Source of the DNA: Tunturiibacter gelidiferens
Lineage (GTDB): Bacteria > Acidobacteriota > Terriglobia > Terriglobales > Acidobacteriaceae
DNA: 64,000 bases
Direction of reading: 5' to 3'
Assembly (NCBI RefSeq): GCF_013410115.1
Contig: NZ_JACCCV010000001.1
Coordinates: 1,116,001 to 1,180,000, forward strand
Part shown: positions 27,802 through 37,893 of the stretch, one piece after another
How positions within the stretch are numbered: the first letter of the stretch is position 1
How the letters are laid out: each line of letters opens with the position of its first letter
Position numbers and translations under genes: made by a program
The notes under the pieces: generated by a model
Seen by the model: the letters and a program-made list of their open reading frames with translations, nothing else
The model's database searches: none
Told to the model about the DNA's origin: nothing

Positions 27802-27857
27802 GGTATACCCGCCACGAAGTGGCCGCCCTCCGCGCAGGAGGCCCGTCCGGCAGGACA
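27775..27857 (+). repeat. Three-hairpin dispersed repeat, copy B
   Basis: Begins CGCGACCAACGG, contains GGTATACCCG, then three hairpins: CCAC-GAA-GTGG (27812-27822), CCTCC-GCGCA-GGAGG (27827-27841) and GTCC-GGCA-GGAC (27845-27856). Compared with copy C the stem bases change in pairs while loops stay the same. Confidence 0.85.
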
Positions 27858-27878
27858 TTCCCATACACTGATACAAGA

Positions 27879-28970
27879 ATGAATAAATTAGTAGCCGGCA
27901 ATCTGGTCCACCGTCCCCTCCGCTCGCTCATCAGCTGCCTCGCCATCGCCATCGAGGTCATCATGATCCTCTCCATCACCGCGATCCTCATGGGCAAGCT
28001 CAACGGCTTCAAGACCCGCCAGAACGGCATCGGCATGGACATGTTCGTCCGCCCCAACACCGCCAGCAACCTCATCGGCATGAGCCCCGCCGGAGCTTCC
28101 ATCAAGGTCGCGGACGTCCTCGCCAAGATCCCCCACGTCATCGTCTCCGCCCCCGTCAACGTCCAGATCAACAGCTCCCTCGACACCATCTACGGCATCG
28201 ACTTCAAAAGCTTCGACGCGCTCCTCCCCTTCACCTTCCTCTCCGGCACACCCTTCCAGGGCCCCGACGACGTCATCCTCGACGACTACGCCGCCGCAGG
28301 TAAGAAGGTCGGCGACCACATCAGCATCCTCAACCACCCCTTCCGCATCTCCGGCATCGTCGCCCACGGCAAAGGCGGCCGCAAGTTCGTCCCCATCGAC
28401 ACCATGGGCTCGCTCACCGGCACCGAAGGTAAGGCCACCATGTTCTACCTCCGCACCGAAGACCAGCCGAAGTACCAGGACGAGGTCCGCAAGGACATCC
28501 TCGCCACCCCCGGCATGAGCACCTACAACGTCGCCACCGCCGAGGAGTATCTCTCCTCCATCTCGCCCGATCGCCTTCCCGGCTTCAACATCGGCCTTCA
28601 GGTCGTCATCGGCATCGCCGTCATCATCGGCTTCCTCGTCATCTTCCAGTCCATGTACACCGCCGTCATGGAGCGCACCCGCGAGATCGGCATCCTCAAA
28701 TCCATGGGAGCCTCCCGCTCCTACATCGTCGGCATCGTCCTCCGCGAGACCGGCGTCCTCGCCACCATCGGCATCGTCCTCGGCATCGCGGCCAGCTTCG
28801 CCCTAAGCGCCGCGCTAGAAGCCCGTTTCCCCACGCTCGACTTCGTCATCAACGTCCCCTACGTCTGGAAGGCCACCGCCATCGCCTTCATCGGAGCCCT
28901 TCTAGGCGCACTCTACCCAGCCCTCAAAGCCGCCAGCAAAGACCCCATCGACGCCCTCTCCTACGAGTAA
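27879..28970 (+). CDS. FtsX/MacB-type ABC transporter permease
   Basis: A 363-residue permease: TM1 near the N-terminus (RSLISCLAIAIEVIMILSI), a periplasmic MacB-like domain (about residues 45-235), and three C-terminal helices with the typical cytosolic motif VMERTREIGILKSMGASRSYI and end ALKAASKDPIDALSYE. This is the DevC/LolC group that moves lipids or lipoproteins or acts mechanically. No ATPase is next to it; a LolD-type ATPase without permease lies at 60957. The start is the ATG after the repeat; the frame upstream runs through repeat sequence. Confidence 0.9.
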   Translation: MNKLVAGNLVHRPLRSLISCLAIAIEVIMILSITAILMGKLNGFKTRQNGIGMDMFVRPNTASNLIGMSPAGASIKVADVLAKIPHVIVSAPVNVQINSSLDTIYGIDFKSFDALLPFTFLSGTPFQGPDDVILDDYAAAGKKVGDHISILNHPFRISGIVAHGKGGRKFVPIDTMGSLTGTEGKATMFYLRTEDQPKYQDEVRKDILATPGMSTYNVATAEEYLSSISPDRLPGFNIGLQVVIGIAVIIGFLVIFQSMYTAVMERTREIGILKSMGASRSYIVGIVLRETGVLATIGIVLGIAASFALSAALEARFPTLDFVINVPYVWKATAIAFIGALLGALYPALKAASKDPIDALSYE

Positions 28971-29440
28971 GAACTGTTTGGACGTTACCCAGTCTTCCTC
29001 GGTCGCAGAAGTTTGCTCGCGGCTGGGGTTGATGTAGAGGCCTAATGTAGAGGGCTAAAAAAGCACACCGATCCATTCGATCTTTACCAAGTATTGAATT
29101 GACCCCTCTTGGCACCCGGCGTAAAATTTGCCCGTCGCGTAAGTGATCTTCCCTCGCGACTCTCGTCGGCCCTGGTCCCCCAAGAATCTATTGCCCCCCT
29201 GAATCCCCCAGGAATCCACCGGCTACCCGATTCATTCCACTAAAACGGCGCCTCATCGAGAGCCCTTCCGCTCTCGAAAAGCTGTTTGCCGCATGGTGCA
29301 TCAGCTAAAGGGGCTCTGGAACAAATTCAGGTCAACCATTGTGCTCGGTTATCTCCCTACGTGGGTTGCTATTTCGGCTTCGGGCCTCTCCGAAGTTCAC
29401 TCTCAACAGCAACGAATCTCATCCATTGGAGAACATACAT
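28971..29440. other. Intergenic region before the sulfatase gene
   Basis: 470 bases without a gene I can support. It presumably holds the sulfatase promoter. Open frames here have no ribosome site and are shadows of the following gene. Confidence 0.4.
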
Positions 29441-31348
29441 ATGAAGCGCAGAGACTTCCTGAAAACCACCGCCGCCGTCGCAGGCGCCAGTGTCGCCACT
29501 CGCCTTGGTTTCTCTCAAAACATCACACAACCAGGAGCGAAACCCAACGTCATCTTCATCCTCGTCGACGAGCTCCGTTGGCCCTCCGTCTTCCCCGTCG
29601 GCGTCAACAGCGCCGAAGAATACTTCAAGCGCTTCATGCCGAACCTCTACAAACACGTCTGGAAGCGCGGCGTAAAGTTCTCCAACTACCACACCGCGGC
29701 CTGCGCCTGCACACCTGCCCGCGGCACCATCATCACCGGCCTCTACTCACATCAAAGCTGGCTCATCACCACGATCCTCAACAATCCCAACCTGCCGGTC
29801 CTCAATCCTGCATTCCCTACCTTCGGCAAGCTCCTTCAGGCAGCCGGCTACAAAACCCCCTACTTCGGCAAGTGGCATGTCTCCGTCCCCAGTGGCCCCG
29901 CCGACACCGCCCCCTACGGATTCGACTGGAACAGTCCCCCCGACCCCACCGGAAGCAACCTGCAGGGCACCTACGGCGACTTCAACAACACCCCCCAGTA
30001 CCACAACGATGCCTACACCACCAACCAGGCCGTCAATTACCTGCAGAACGTCAAGACCAACGATGCCCCATTTTTCCTGACCATCGGCTACGTCAACCCG
30101 CACGACCGCGAGTTCTTCCCCGCGGGAACGGAGTTCCTCACCTACACCGACCTCTTCGCGGACTACAACAAGAACAAACCCACAAGCGCCCAGCTCGCGC
30201 AGTTCACCGACTACACCACCACTCCGCCGATTGTCGACTGGAACACCAACAAGCTCAAATCCCCTCCCCCCTTCGGCTACTCCTTCCTTCCGGACAACTG
30301 GCAGAACCCCAACCACTACGCGGCATTCAACAAACCCACCACCCACACCTTCATCCAGCAGTTTCAAGCAGCCATCTGGGGAGGCATCACTCCTGACCCG
30401 TTTCAGTTCGGCTTCCGCGTCACTCCTTACGGCAACGGAAACCTCACCTTCGGCACGGGCGTCGCGCCTTTCTACTACTGGCAACGCGGTCTCGACAGTT
30501 ACACCCAGATCACTAAGATCGTCGATGAAGAGATCGGTGACGTCCTCGATCAACTCCACAAGCTGCCGCAGAGCGTCATCGACAACACCGTCATCATCTT
30601 TGCCTCCGACCACGGCGAGTACAGCGGCTCGCACGGCCTCGTTCAGGGCAAGATCGGCACCGTCTATGAGGAGGCCACCCACATCCCGCTCATCGTCATG
30701 GACCCCAGCGGCCGCTTCACCGATGACACCAACACCATCCGAACCGGCCTCTGCTCCTCCGTCGACCTGCTGAACATGTTCGTCACCCTCGGCCACAAGG
30801 GCGACACAACCTGGCTAACGAGGTATCCTTACGACCAGATTTACAACAACCGGCACGACATGTACTCCATGCTGAAGTCGCGCTGGGCTCCCGGCCGGTC
30901 TTACCTCCTCTTCGCCACCGACGAGATCGCTCCCGACTTCTACAACTTCAACGGAGCACCAACCAACATCCTCGCCCTCCGTACTGACGACACCAAGGTT
31001 GGTGTCTACGCCGACTGGAAGCCGCACTCCGTCGACATCGACCCCACCACCGTACAGCTCGAGTTCTACGACTACTCCACCAAAGCCGGTCAGCTCGAGC
31101 TCTTCAGCCACCCCAACGCCCCCCGTGCTCAGGAGGGCTACGAGGCGCTCATCAACAACTACCTTCCCAACGAGCTCGCCGCACCGCTGCCCGGCAATCC
31201 ACTCGATCCCAACTCCCTGCGTGCCCAGCAGATCAAGGCGGAGATCGCACACGTCGCCTTCCGCGATTTCATCAAGAACCAGCCGGACTCCACTTGGCAG
31301 AAAGGCAACGGCCTGCGTCTGTTGCTCGGTTACGGCGGGCCATTCTAA
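29441..31348 (+). CDS. Tat-exported type I sulfatase
   Basis: A 635-residue periplasmic hydrolase. The N-terminus MKRRDFLKTTAAVAGAS is a twin-arginine signal. The alkaline-phosphatase-superfamily core begins NVIFILVDELRWPSVFP (metal Asp pair region), with the formylglycine site ACACTPARG, i.e. C-T-P-A-R, which needs a formylglycine-generating enzyme. PYFGKWHV holds the active-site Lys/His and IIFASDHGEYSGSHGL the distal metal site. Substrate unknown: sulfated polysaccharide or aryl sulfate. No FGE or polysaccharide-degradation gene is adjacent. Confidence 0.93.
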   Translation: MKRRDFLKTTAAVAGASVATRLGFSQNITQPGAKPNVIFILVDELRWPSVFPVGVNSAEEYFKRFMPNLYKHVWKRGVKFSNYHTAACACTPARGTIITGLYSHQSWLITTILNNPNLPVLNPAFPTFGKLLQAAGYKTPYFGKWHVSVPSGPADTAPYGFDWNSPPDPTGSNLQGTYGDFNNTPQYHNDAYTTNQAVNYLQNVKTNDAPFFLTIGYVNPHDREFFPAGTEFLTYTDLFADYNKNKPTSAQLAQFTDYTTTPPIVDWNTNKLKSPPPFGYSFLPDNWQNPNHYAAFNKPTTHTFIQQFQAAIWGGITPDPFQFGFRVTPYGNGNLTFGTGVAPFYYWQRGLDSYTQITKIVDEEIGDVLDQLHKLPQSVIDNTVIIFASDHGEYSGSHGLVQGKIGTVYEEATHIPLIVMDPSGRFTDDTNTIRTGLCSSVDLLNMFVTLGHKGDTTWLTRYPYDQIYNNRHDMYSMLKSRWAPGRSYLLFATDEIAPDFYNFNGAPTNILALRTDDTKVGVYADWKPHSVDIDPTTVQLEFYDYSTKAGQLELFSHPNAPRAQEGYEALINNYLPNELAAPLPGNPLDPNSLRAQQIKAEIAHVAFRDFIKNQPDSTWQKGNGLRLLLGYGGPF

Positions 31349-31804
31349 TCAATCGACCGAGCCGCAAAAACTCAAGGGAGGCGCTCATTCCGCGTCTCCC
31401 TCTTTCTTCTGTTCAACACCTGACGCCTTTTCGTAGGCAGCCGCTGACATCTTTAGCGTCCCGAGTATGTGGTTGGCGAGCCGGAAGTTGCCGCACTTCT
31501 TTCTCAATTGTTGCTAAATCGCAAATGCACTCGTTGAACTTCGTGCACGCTCAACAGTTCCGCATCGCTCCCGAGTAACGAGCTGACCGGAGACTGACCC
31601 ACTTCCAAAAAGCCTACCCCCTTGACAAACAGCCGCCCCAAATCCCCCCACTTTTAGCCTGCCGCACCCGCAATAAAAAATCCACCACCAAAACGCGAAA
31701 AGCCGCCACTGGCGCGTCCTCCACCACAAAAAGACGCTGTCAAAACACCACATCTCACCACCAGAAAACCACCTCATTACCACCATCCACCAGCAACCAA
31801 CAGC
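31349..31804. other. Intergenic region between convergent genes
   Basis: 456 bases. From about 31610 the plus strand is rich in CCACC/AAAA motifs and low in complexity; the minus-strand open frame there is Trp/Phe/Gly-rich and looks like chance. No gene, RNA or clear terminator recognised. Confidence 0.4.
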
Positions 31805-32809
31805 TCAGAGCGATCCCGACGGCGCATCCACCCTCACCGGTAGAAACCGCTGCATCGCCAACTCCACCGTCAGCGGCGCCAGCGCCAGCGCAAACGGCAG
31901 AAAGATCCGCACCTCCTTCACCCTCCCCACCACCAGCCACATCCCCAGAAAGATCAGTGCTCCCGCCAAAACCCCCACCCCAGCCGCTTCCATCCGCTCC
32001 CGCCGCCTCACAACCATCCACACCGTCCAGGCAAAAGGCCCCATAAACAGCCAAAACGGAATCCACGAAGCCGCCGAACTCAAATTCAAAAGAAGCTGAA
32101 ACACCGCCGTTCTTCCATAGCCCGTCTGCGGAAACATCCATCGCATCAGCCCATACTGAATCCCCACCACCATCAGCAGCGAAACCACGCTCGTGCTCGC
32201 TTGCACCCCCCGCGGCAGCGCAAATTCCCGCCCCAAAGGCGTCAGACAAACCAGCAGAATCCCCGCATGCAGCGCAAACGCGACATCGGCGCGCACAAAT
32301 CCCTGCGCCACAGCCAACAGCAAGAACCCAACCATCGCAGTGCCGACACGCAAAGGCACAGCCAGCAGCAGCACCGCCAGCGCCAAAATCGCCGCCGTAG
32401 GCAACGTCTCAGGCCGTTGATACCAAAGCAGCCACGCCAGGTAGAACTGCACCAGAACCACAAACCCCGCCGCCCCAAACCACTGTCCCGTCCGCCCGGC
32501 CTCGCGATACACAGCCGAACGCCGCAGCACCAGAAACAGCGCAAACAAAGCGATAAAACCCGCGATCACATCCAGAACCGTCAGCATGTACCGAAGCGAC
32601 AGATGTGTATGTTCAGCCAGAAAGTACGCCGTATCGATCACCCCAACTCGATACTGGTTGGGCGCATCTGCGGTCCCCCCCACCACGTCCATCCAGATCC
32701 CCGGCTCCGTATGGAACGCCTGACTGTAGCTCCAGTAATCCAGAAAGCCCGCCGACAGAACGATAAGACTCAGCAAAACGCTGACGACCTTCTTTGGGCC
32801 CTCCATCAT
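31805..32809 (-). CDS. Multi-spanning membrane protein of unknown function
   Basis: A 334-residue protein with about eight TM helices (for example VVSVLLSLIVLSAGFLDYW, LTVLDVIAGFIALFALFLVL, TAAILALAVLLLAVPL). One extracytoplasmic loop after TM1 carries SYSQAFHTEPGIWMDVVGG. No catalytic motif recognised. It is divergent from the GT39-like gene by 188 bases and may belong to the same envelope-glycan region. Confidence 0.8.
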   Translation of the reverse strand: MMEGPKKVVSVLLSLIVLSAGFLDYWSYSQAFHTEPGIWMDVVGGTADAPNQYRVGVIDTAYFLAEHTHLSLRYMLTVLDVIAGFIALFALFLVLRRSAVYREAGRTGQWFGAAGFVVLVQFYLAWLLWYQRPETLPTAAILALAVLLLAVPLRVGTAMVGFLLLAVAQGFVRADVAFALHAGILLVCLTPLGREFALPRGVQASTSVVSLLMVVGIQYGLMRWMFPQTGYGRTAVFQLLLNLSSAASWIPFWLFMGPFAWTVWMVVRRRERMEAAGVGVLAGALIFLGMWLVVGRVKEVRIFLPFALALAPLTVELAMQRFLPVRVDAPSGSL

Positions 32810-32997
32810 CCGTTCTCTTCTCGCTTCCCCACTGCGTTTGAGTGGAAGAATAGCACTCCGTCACAGTCCTCAACCCCCACACGGGCCCAGCCGTTACCCC
32901 AGATATCAACCCTTGCGCAACTCTTTGCATCCCTCCGTACTAATTCTGTAATACCCTGAACTCTTACATCAGACTTGCGTTTAACCTCCTGTACACA

Positions 32998-34677
32998 ATG
33001 AAGCGGCCAGGCTCCATCCCGTTCCCCATTCTTCGCGTCCTTGAGGCGGCCCTCCTCCTCGTCTCGGCCATCTTTCTCATCCTGCACGCCTTCCACCTCA
33101 GCGCCGACTTTCCCAACCACTCCCCCTGGATGGACTGGGCCAAGTACACCGACGAGGGCTGGTACGGCGACGCAGCCATCCGCCACTTCCTGCGCGGCCA
33201 CTGGTACGTCCCCGGCGACTTCAACCCCGCCGCCGCCCTCCCCATCTGGCCCCTCCTCGAAGCCGCCCTCTTCCGCTTCACCGGCGTCAGCCTCACCGCC
33301 GCCCGCGGCCTCACCGTCGCCATCTTCGGCCTCATTCTTGCCGCCTCTTATCTTCTGCTCCGCCGCTGGCAAAATCTCACAGCCCCTGCCGGTCACAAAC
33401 CCACCACCACCCTCGCTCCTGCCATCGCCGTCCTCCTCCTCGCGGTCAGTCCCTTCTGCTATGTCTTCACCCGCATGGCGATCCTCGAGCCCCTGCTCAT
33501 CCTCCTCACACTCCTCGCCCTCCTCGCCGCCTCCTACGCCGGCCTGCAGCCAGAGAGCCTCCCCACCAATCTCCGCACCCGCCTCCATCAAGCTATCCCT
33601 ATCGTCTCTCTCGGCTTACTTCTCCCGCTCATGGTCCTCACCAAGACCACCGCCATCTTCCTCCTCCCCTCCGTCGCCTGGATCTTATGGGCCCGTGCCG
33701 GGTACCGCATTCGCCCCTTCCTCCGCCTGATACTCCCCGCCGCAGCCCTGGCCGCCATCACCTGGATCGCCTACTACGCCTTCATCGTCCGCCCCCACTT
33801 CCTCGACGACTATCACTATCTCTTCAGCGCCAACGCCTACACCGGCATCACCCCCGCCACCGCCCTCTCCGTCCTCGGCGACACCATCACCGACGGCCTC
33901 TGGATCGGCAACATTCTCTACCCCCTGGCCCTCCTCGCCATCTTTTCAGCCTTCCTCCTCCGTCCTCGCCTCCTCCGCAACCCACTCATTCCAGCCCTTC
34001 TGCTCTGGGCAGCGGGCTACGCAGCCTTCCTCGCTTATCACAACAACCTCCAGCCCCGTTACTACCTCGTCCTCGCAATCCCCCTCACCCTGTTGATTCC
34101 CGTCGTCTTCTCCACCCTCTGGACCCTCCCGCAACCCAACTCCGAACCCCTCTCTGCCCTTCGCCGCCTAGGCACCGTCAGCATCGTAGCCGTTCTGGCC
34201 GTCCTTACCGTCACCGACGCCCGCCAGACCCTCCACTACGTCCGCACCCCCGACTACACCTTTACCTCCGCCGCCGCCCAGATCCGCAAAATCGTCTCTG
34301 CCGACCACACCCACAACCCGCTCATCCTCTCCATCAGCGGTTCCAATCTCTCCCTCATGACCGGCCTGCCCTCCATCTGCGACGACTTCGGCACCATGGA
34401 CCTCGCCGTCCGCGTCAAGGCCTACCACCCCGGCTGGTACGTCGCCTGGAACCAGGTTGACGACGACAAGATGGACGCCCTCACCCCCACCTATCACCTG
34501 CAACGCGTCGCCGCCTTCCCCGCCATGGACGATCCAGAGCGCAACCTCCTCATTCTCTACCGCCTCGACCCCGCCACCCCCGGCACGCCCCCGCGCCGCC
34601 ATCGCAAACCCGTCATCCCGCGACTCCTTCAGACCAGCTTCGGCCAGCAGCCCAGCTCCCTCCAGCTCGAACACTAA
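32998..34677 (+). CDS. GT-C (family 39/83-like) membrane glycosyltransferase
   Basis: A 559-residue integral membrane protein with about 11-12 helices. The first periplasmic loop contains YTDEGWYGDAAIRHFLRGHW; the Asp-Glu pair there is the usual metal/sugar-binding element of ArnT/PMT-type GT-C enzymes, which use polyprenyl-phosphate sugars. The C-terminal about 170 residues are soluble and periplasmic (SADHTHNPLILSISGSNLS, ICDDFGTMDLAVRVK). First of three same-strand genes with an acyltransferase and another membrane protein. Confidence 0.85.
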   Translation: MKRPGSIPFPILRVLEAALLLVSAIFLILHAFHLSADFPNHSPWMDWAKYTDEGWYGDAAIRHFLRGHWYVPGDFNPAAALPIWPLLEAALFRFTGVSLTAARGLTVAIFGLILAASYLLLRRWQNLTAPAGHKPTTTLAPAIAVLLLAVSPFCYVFTRMAILEPLLILLTLLALLAASYAGLQPESLPTNLRTRLHQAIPIVSLGLLLPLMVLTKTTAIFLLPSVAWILWARAGYRIRPFLRLILPAAALAAITWIAYYAFIVRPHFLDDYHYLFSANAYTGITPATALSVLGDTITDGLWIGNILYPLALLAIFSAFLLRPRLLRNPLIPALLLWAAGYAAFLAYHNNLQPRYYLVLAIPLTLLIPVVFSTLWTLPQPNSEPLSALRRLGTVSIVAVLAVLTVTDARQTLHYVRTPDYTFTSAAAQIRKIVSADHTHNPLILSISGSNLSLMTGLPSICDDFGTMDLAVRVKAYHPGWYVAWNQVDDDKMDALTPTYHLQRVAAFPAMDDPERNLLILYRLDPATPGTPPRRHRKPVIPRLLQTSFGQQPSSLQLEH

Positions 34678-34725
34678 GGCCCCGCGCCATTGCTCATCAG
34701 TCCCCAAGCTATACTTGGCGTGACC

Positions 34726-35922
34726 ATGCCAGACGAGACAAATCAGCGCCCGGAGCGCGAATCCAGGCGCTTCTACGAGCTTGATTCTCTCCGTGGCGTG
34801 GCCGCTCTCACCGTCGTTCTCCACCACTTTTCGCGCATCTGTCCAGACAACGTCACCCACCTCCTCATCCGGACTCCCCTCAGAATCCTCATCGCCGGAC
34901 ATCAGGCCGTCATCCTCTTCTTCTTCCTCAGCGGCTTCGTCCTCACTCTCCCCTATCAAAAAAAGAACCGCCTCAACTACGGCCCGTTCCTTCTAAAAAG
35001 GATCTGTCGCATCTACCTCCCTTATCTGGGAGCATTGGCCCTCGCCGTTGTGTTTGACCGTTATCTCCCGGCTAAGCCTTCCGACAACTACTGGATCAAC
35101 TCCACCTGGTCCGAGCCTGTAACTTCACATCTCGTGATGCAGCACGTTCTCTTTCTCGGCAACTACAACTGGTCTCAGTTCAACACCGCCTTCTGGTCGC
35201 TTGTCTACGAGATGCGGATCTCTCTCATCTTCCCCCTGATTGCAGTCGCTGTCCTTCGCCTTCGCTCTATCTGGCTGATCCTCACTGCCGCCGCGCTCTC
35301 GGCCGCCTGTTTCCCCCTCGCCAACCTGTCTTCCAACATAGTGCACCTCTGCACTCACGAGACAGCCATCAACACGATGCTTACCCTCCACTACGCGGCC
35401 TTCTTCATCATCGGGTCGCTGTTGGCAAAGCATCTTCCTGCAGTCAACCGCTGGTACGCCCGGCTCACACTCAGTCAGGTCACGATCGCTGCCCTCGTCT
35501 CTTTGAGCCTCTACTGCTTCGGCAACGCCAGCAGCCTGGTCCAACGCTTTCCCACCATTCCTCAGGACATGTTCGACTGGCTGGTCGCCGTCGGAGCCGT
35601 CATGCTCATCGTCTTCGCAATCAACAACCGTCTCTTCCATCGCTTTCTCACCAGCCGCTCCGTCCACTACCTTGGAGAGCGTTCGTACAGCCTCTATCTC
35701 ATCCACGGAACCATCCTCTTCGCCCTCATCCACACCCTCATGGGACGAGTTCGCCTCGACCTCCTCTTGCTCCTCTATCTCGCGATGACCCTGATGGTCA
35801 CGGAGATCTTCTACCGCCTGATCGAACGGCCCACCATGCAGCTCGGTCGCCGCCTCACAGCTCCCGCAAGGCCCCAGATATCGACGACGCTTCTGCCCGT
35901 CGCGTCCGATTCTCATAAGTAA
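34726..35922 (+). CDS. Acyltransferase-3 family membrane protein
   Basis: A 398-residue protein of the OafA/YrhL/NolL O-acyltransferase family with 10 TM helices. It begins FYELDSLRGVAALTVVLHHF: the R-G and H of this motif are catalytic. Then QAVILFFFLSGFVLTLPY, LLKRICRIYLPYLGAL and near the end HYLGERSYSLYLIHGTILF. These enzymes acetylate or acylate surface sugars. Forty-nine bases after the GT-C gene and 15 before the next gene, so in one operon. Confidence 0.93.
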   Translation: MPDETNQRPERESRRFYELDSLRGVAALTVVLHHFSRICPDNVTHLLIRTPLRILIAGHQAVILFFFLSGFVLTLPYQKKNRLNYGPFLLKRICRIYLPYLGALALAVVFDRYLPAKPSDNYWINSTWSEPVTSHLVMQHVLFLGNYNWSQFNTAFWSLVYEMRISLIFPLIAVAVLRLRSIWLILTAAALSAACFPLANLSSNIVHLCTHETAINTMLTLHYAAFFIIGSLLAKHLPAVNRWYARLTLSQVTIAALVSLSLYCFGNASSLVQRFPTIPQDMFDWLVAVGAVMLIVFAINNRLFHRFLTSRSVHYLGERSYSLYLIHGTILFALIHTLMGRVRLDLLLLLYLAMTLMVTEIFYRLIERPTMQLGRRLTAPARPQISTTLLPVASDSHK

Positions 35923-35937
35923 ACTGGAGAACGTTTC

Positions 35938-37860
35938 ATGACCCCAGCTTCGCTTCTGCACTTCCTTGAGGCCCTCGTCTGGTGCGCTCTCCTCTTCCTC
36001 TCCATCGTGGGCTACGGGGCCCTTTTCCTTCGCCTCTTCGCTATCCGCAGACCCTCCGTCACCCTCGCAGCCACCAGCGGATTCGGCGTCGTTATCTTCC
36101 TAGGCGGCTGCCTCAATCTCCTCCATGCCATCACAGCCCCCGTCCTGATCTCCTTCACGATCCTCGGCCTTCTAGCTGCCATTCTCCTGCGCATCACCAT
36201 CAACGAAACCGACACGTCCAGCCCAGCCCCGTTACTCCAGAAGCCCTCAGCGGCATCAAAAGCCGTCCCCATCCTCCTGCTGGTTACAGCCCTGGTCTTC
36301 ATCGTCCGCATCGCCGCGACCGTGCATACGCAGTCCTACCAGGCCTCCGACGACTACAACTTCTACCTCGCCGCACCGGCAAAGATGCTCCGGCTCCACC
36401 ACTACGCCGCCGATCCCTTCAGCGAACGCCGCATCATGTCCAGCATCGGCGGCAACGACTTCCTCCAGACCCTCGTCCTCGCCGTCCTCCCCCTCGCCGA
36501 CGTCCAGATGGCCGACCGCGCCCTCGGCCTCCTCCTGCTCGCCCTCCTGTCCTTCTCTCTCGCCGCCGAGTTCCGACTCACCCCGCCCCAGCGAGCCGTA
36601 TTCGCGCTCCTGGTCTTCACGACACCCCAACTCACCTTCAATCTCACCTTCGTCCTTCTACCTAGCGCCTTCTTCTTCGCTCTCGTCTACCTCGCGGCCC
36701 ATCGCAAACTCCTCGCCGCAAACCCAACCCTCCAAGCCCTTCTCCTGGGCGCAATCACCGGTGTCCTGGCCACCACCAAATCCACTTATCTCCCTCACGG
36801 AGTCATCTTCGTCGGCTGCTTCGCTCTCTTCCAAACGCGTCGCCGCGGCCTCTCCTCAGGCATCAAGACGCTCCTACTCGCCGCCCTCTCCTGCCTCATC
36901 GTCATGGCTCCATGGATGATCGCCAGTCACGCCACCTCCGGCACCTTGTTCTATCCCTCCCTCGGCAAGGGCTACCAGTACAGCGCCTACGGACTCTATC
37001 CCGCACCCTCAGGAGCGGGCCTCTCCATCCTCCTGCACAAGGTCGTCCCCTTCTGCGCCCCCCTCCTCTTTCTCTTAGGACTCGAGTGGTATCTAGGCGA
37101 CCGCGACGAGCAAGGCGAAGCCATCCTCGCGCTCTCCGCTGCCGCCCTCTGCGCCACCCTGCTCGTCGGCATCGGCACTGGCGGAGACTCCGTTCGCCGC
37201 TACAACTACCCCTGCATCATCCCCGCGATGCTCCTCCTCTACATCGTCTTCAGCCGCCGCCGCAACACCTTCCCCGGCTCCCGCCGCTGGCCAATCCTGC
37301 AAACCGTCAGCATCCTCTTCATCGCCTACACCGCCATCACCACCTGGCGCAACAAGTTCACCAACGAGTACGACCAGATCCCCCTCGGCCTCAAAGCCGC
37401 ACTGCAAGACACCCCCATAGTCCCCCCCAGCGTTACAGCCGAGTACGCCGCCGTCCAGCGAGCCATCCCCACCGACGCCGGCGTCCTCGCCACCGTCACC
37501 AACAGCTTCCTCTTCGACTACCGCGCCAACGCCATCAGCATCGCCGACTACCCCGGAGCCGCCAGCCTCCCCTCCGGCTGGCCCTCCCGTGGCGACGGCA
37601 ACGCCCTCGCCAGCTACCTCCTTGCCCACAACCTCCGCTACCTCGTCTGCTCCTACGCCGACTTCGTCCCCCTCGACCACGAAGCCGTCAAAGTCCTGCA
37701 CGACCCCAGCCGCACCCAGTGGATCCACAGCGAGCAGGCCATCATTCTCCGCTCCCACCAGCAATACGACGAGCTCGCCCGCACCCGCCGTCACCTCTAC
37801 GACGATGGCCAGATCTACGTCCTCGATCTCGCTGAACCCGGACGTGATGAGCCACACTAG
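35938..37860 (+). CDS. Large GT-C-like membrane protein
   Basis: A 640-residue protein with about 13 TM helices and a soluble C-terminal part (from about residue 480). The loop after the fourth to fifth helix has TQSYQASDDYNFYLAAPAKML with an Asp-Asp pair, similar to acidic first-loop motifs of GT-C glycosyltransferases. GGAG lies 8 bases before the ATG. Together with the GT-C enzyme and acyltransferase upstream it suggests assembly or decoration of a lipid-linked glycan. Family assignment is tentative. Confidence 0.75.
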   Translation: MTPASLLHFLEALVWCALLFLSIVGYGALFLRLFAIRRPSVTLAATSGFGVVIFLGGCLNLLHAITAPVLISFTILGLLAAILLRITINETDTSSPAPLLQKPSAASKAVPILLLVTALVFIVRIAATVHTQSYQASDDYNFYLAAPAKMLRLHHYAADPFSERRIMSSIGGNDFLQTLVLAVLPLADVQMADRALGLLLLALLSFSLAAEFRLTPPQRAVFALLVFTTPQLTFNLTFVLLPSAFFFALVYLAAHRKLLAANPTLQALLLGAITGVLATTKSTYLPHGVIFVGCFALFQTRRRGLSSGIKTLLLAALSCLIVMAPWMIASHATSGTLFYPSLGKGYQYSAYGLYPAPSGAGLSILLHKVVPFCAPLLFLLGLEWYLGDRDEQGEAILALSAAALCATLLVGIGTGGDSVRRYNYPCIIPAMLLLYIVFSRRRNTFPGSRRWPILQTVSILFIAYTAITTWRNKFTNEYDQIPLGLKAALQDTPIVPPSVTAEYAAVQRAIPTDAGVLATVTNSFLFDYRANAISIADYPGAASLPSGWPSRGDGNALASYLLAHNLRYLVCSYADFVPLDHEAVKVLHDPSRTQWIHSEQAIILRSHQQYDELARTRRHLYDDGQIYVLDLAEPGRDEPH

Positions 37861-37893
37861 ACGCCCTGCGCGGGCGTACCGGCTCTGCCCGGG

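Noticed and set aside
29747-30796. 349-codon open frame antisense to the sulfatase
   Set aside because: Composition (Val/Gly/Asp/Glu-rich) is that of a mirror frame of GC-rich coding DNA; the sulfatase motifs are unambiguous.
31514-31786. 90-codon minus-strand frame rich in Trp and Phe
   Set aside because: Arises from a low-complexity CCACC/AAAA region and has no ribosome site.
32806-33591. 261-codon minus-strand frame over the GT-C gene
   Set aside because: Glu/Gly-rich shadow of the glycosyltransferase, no ribosome site, no motif.
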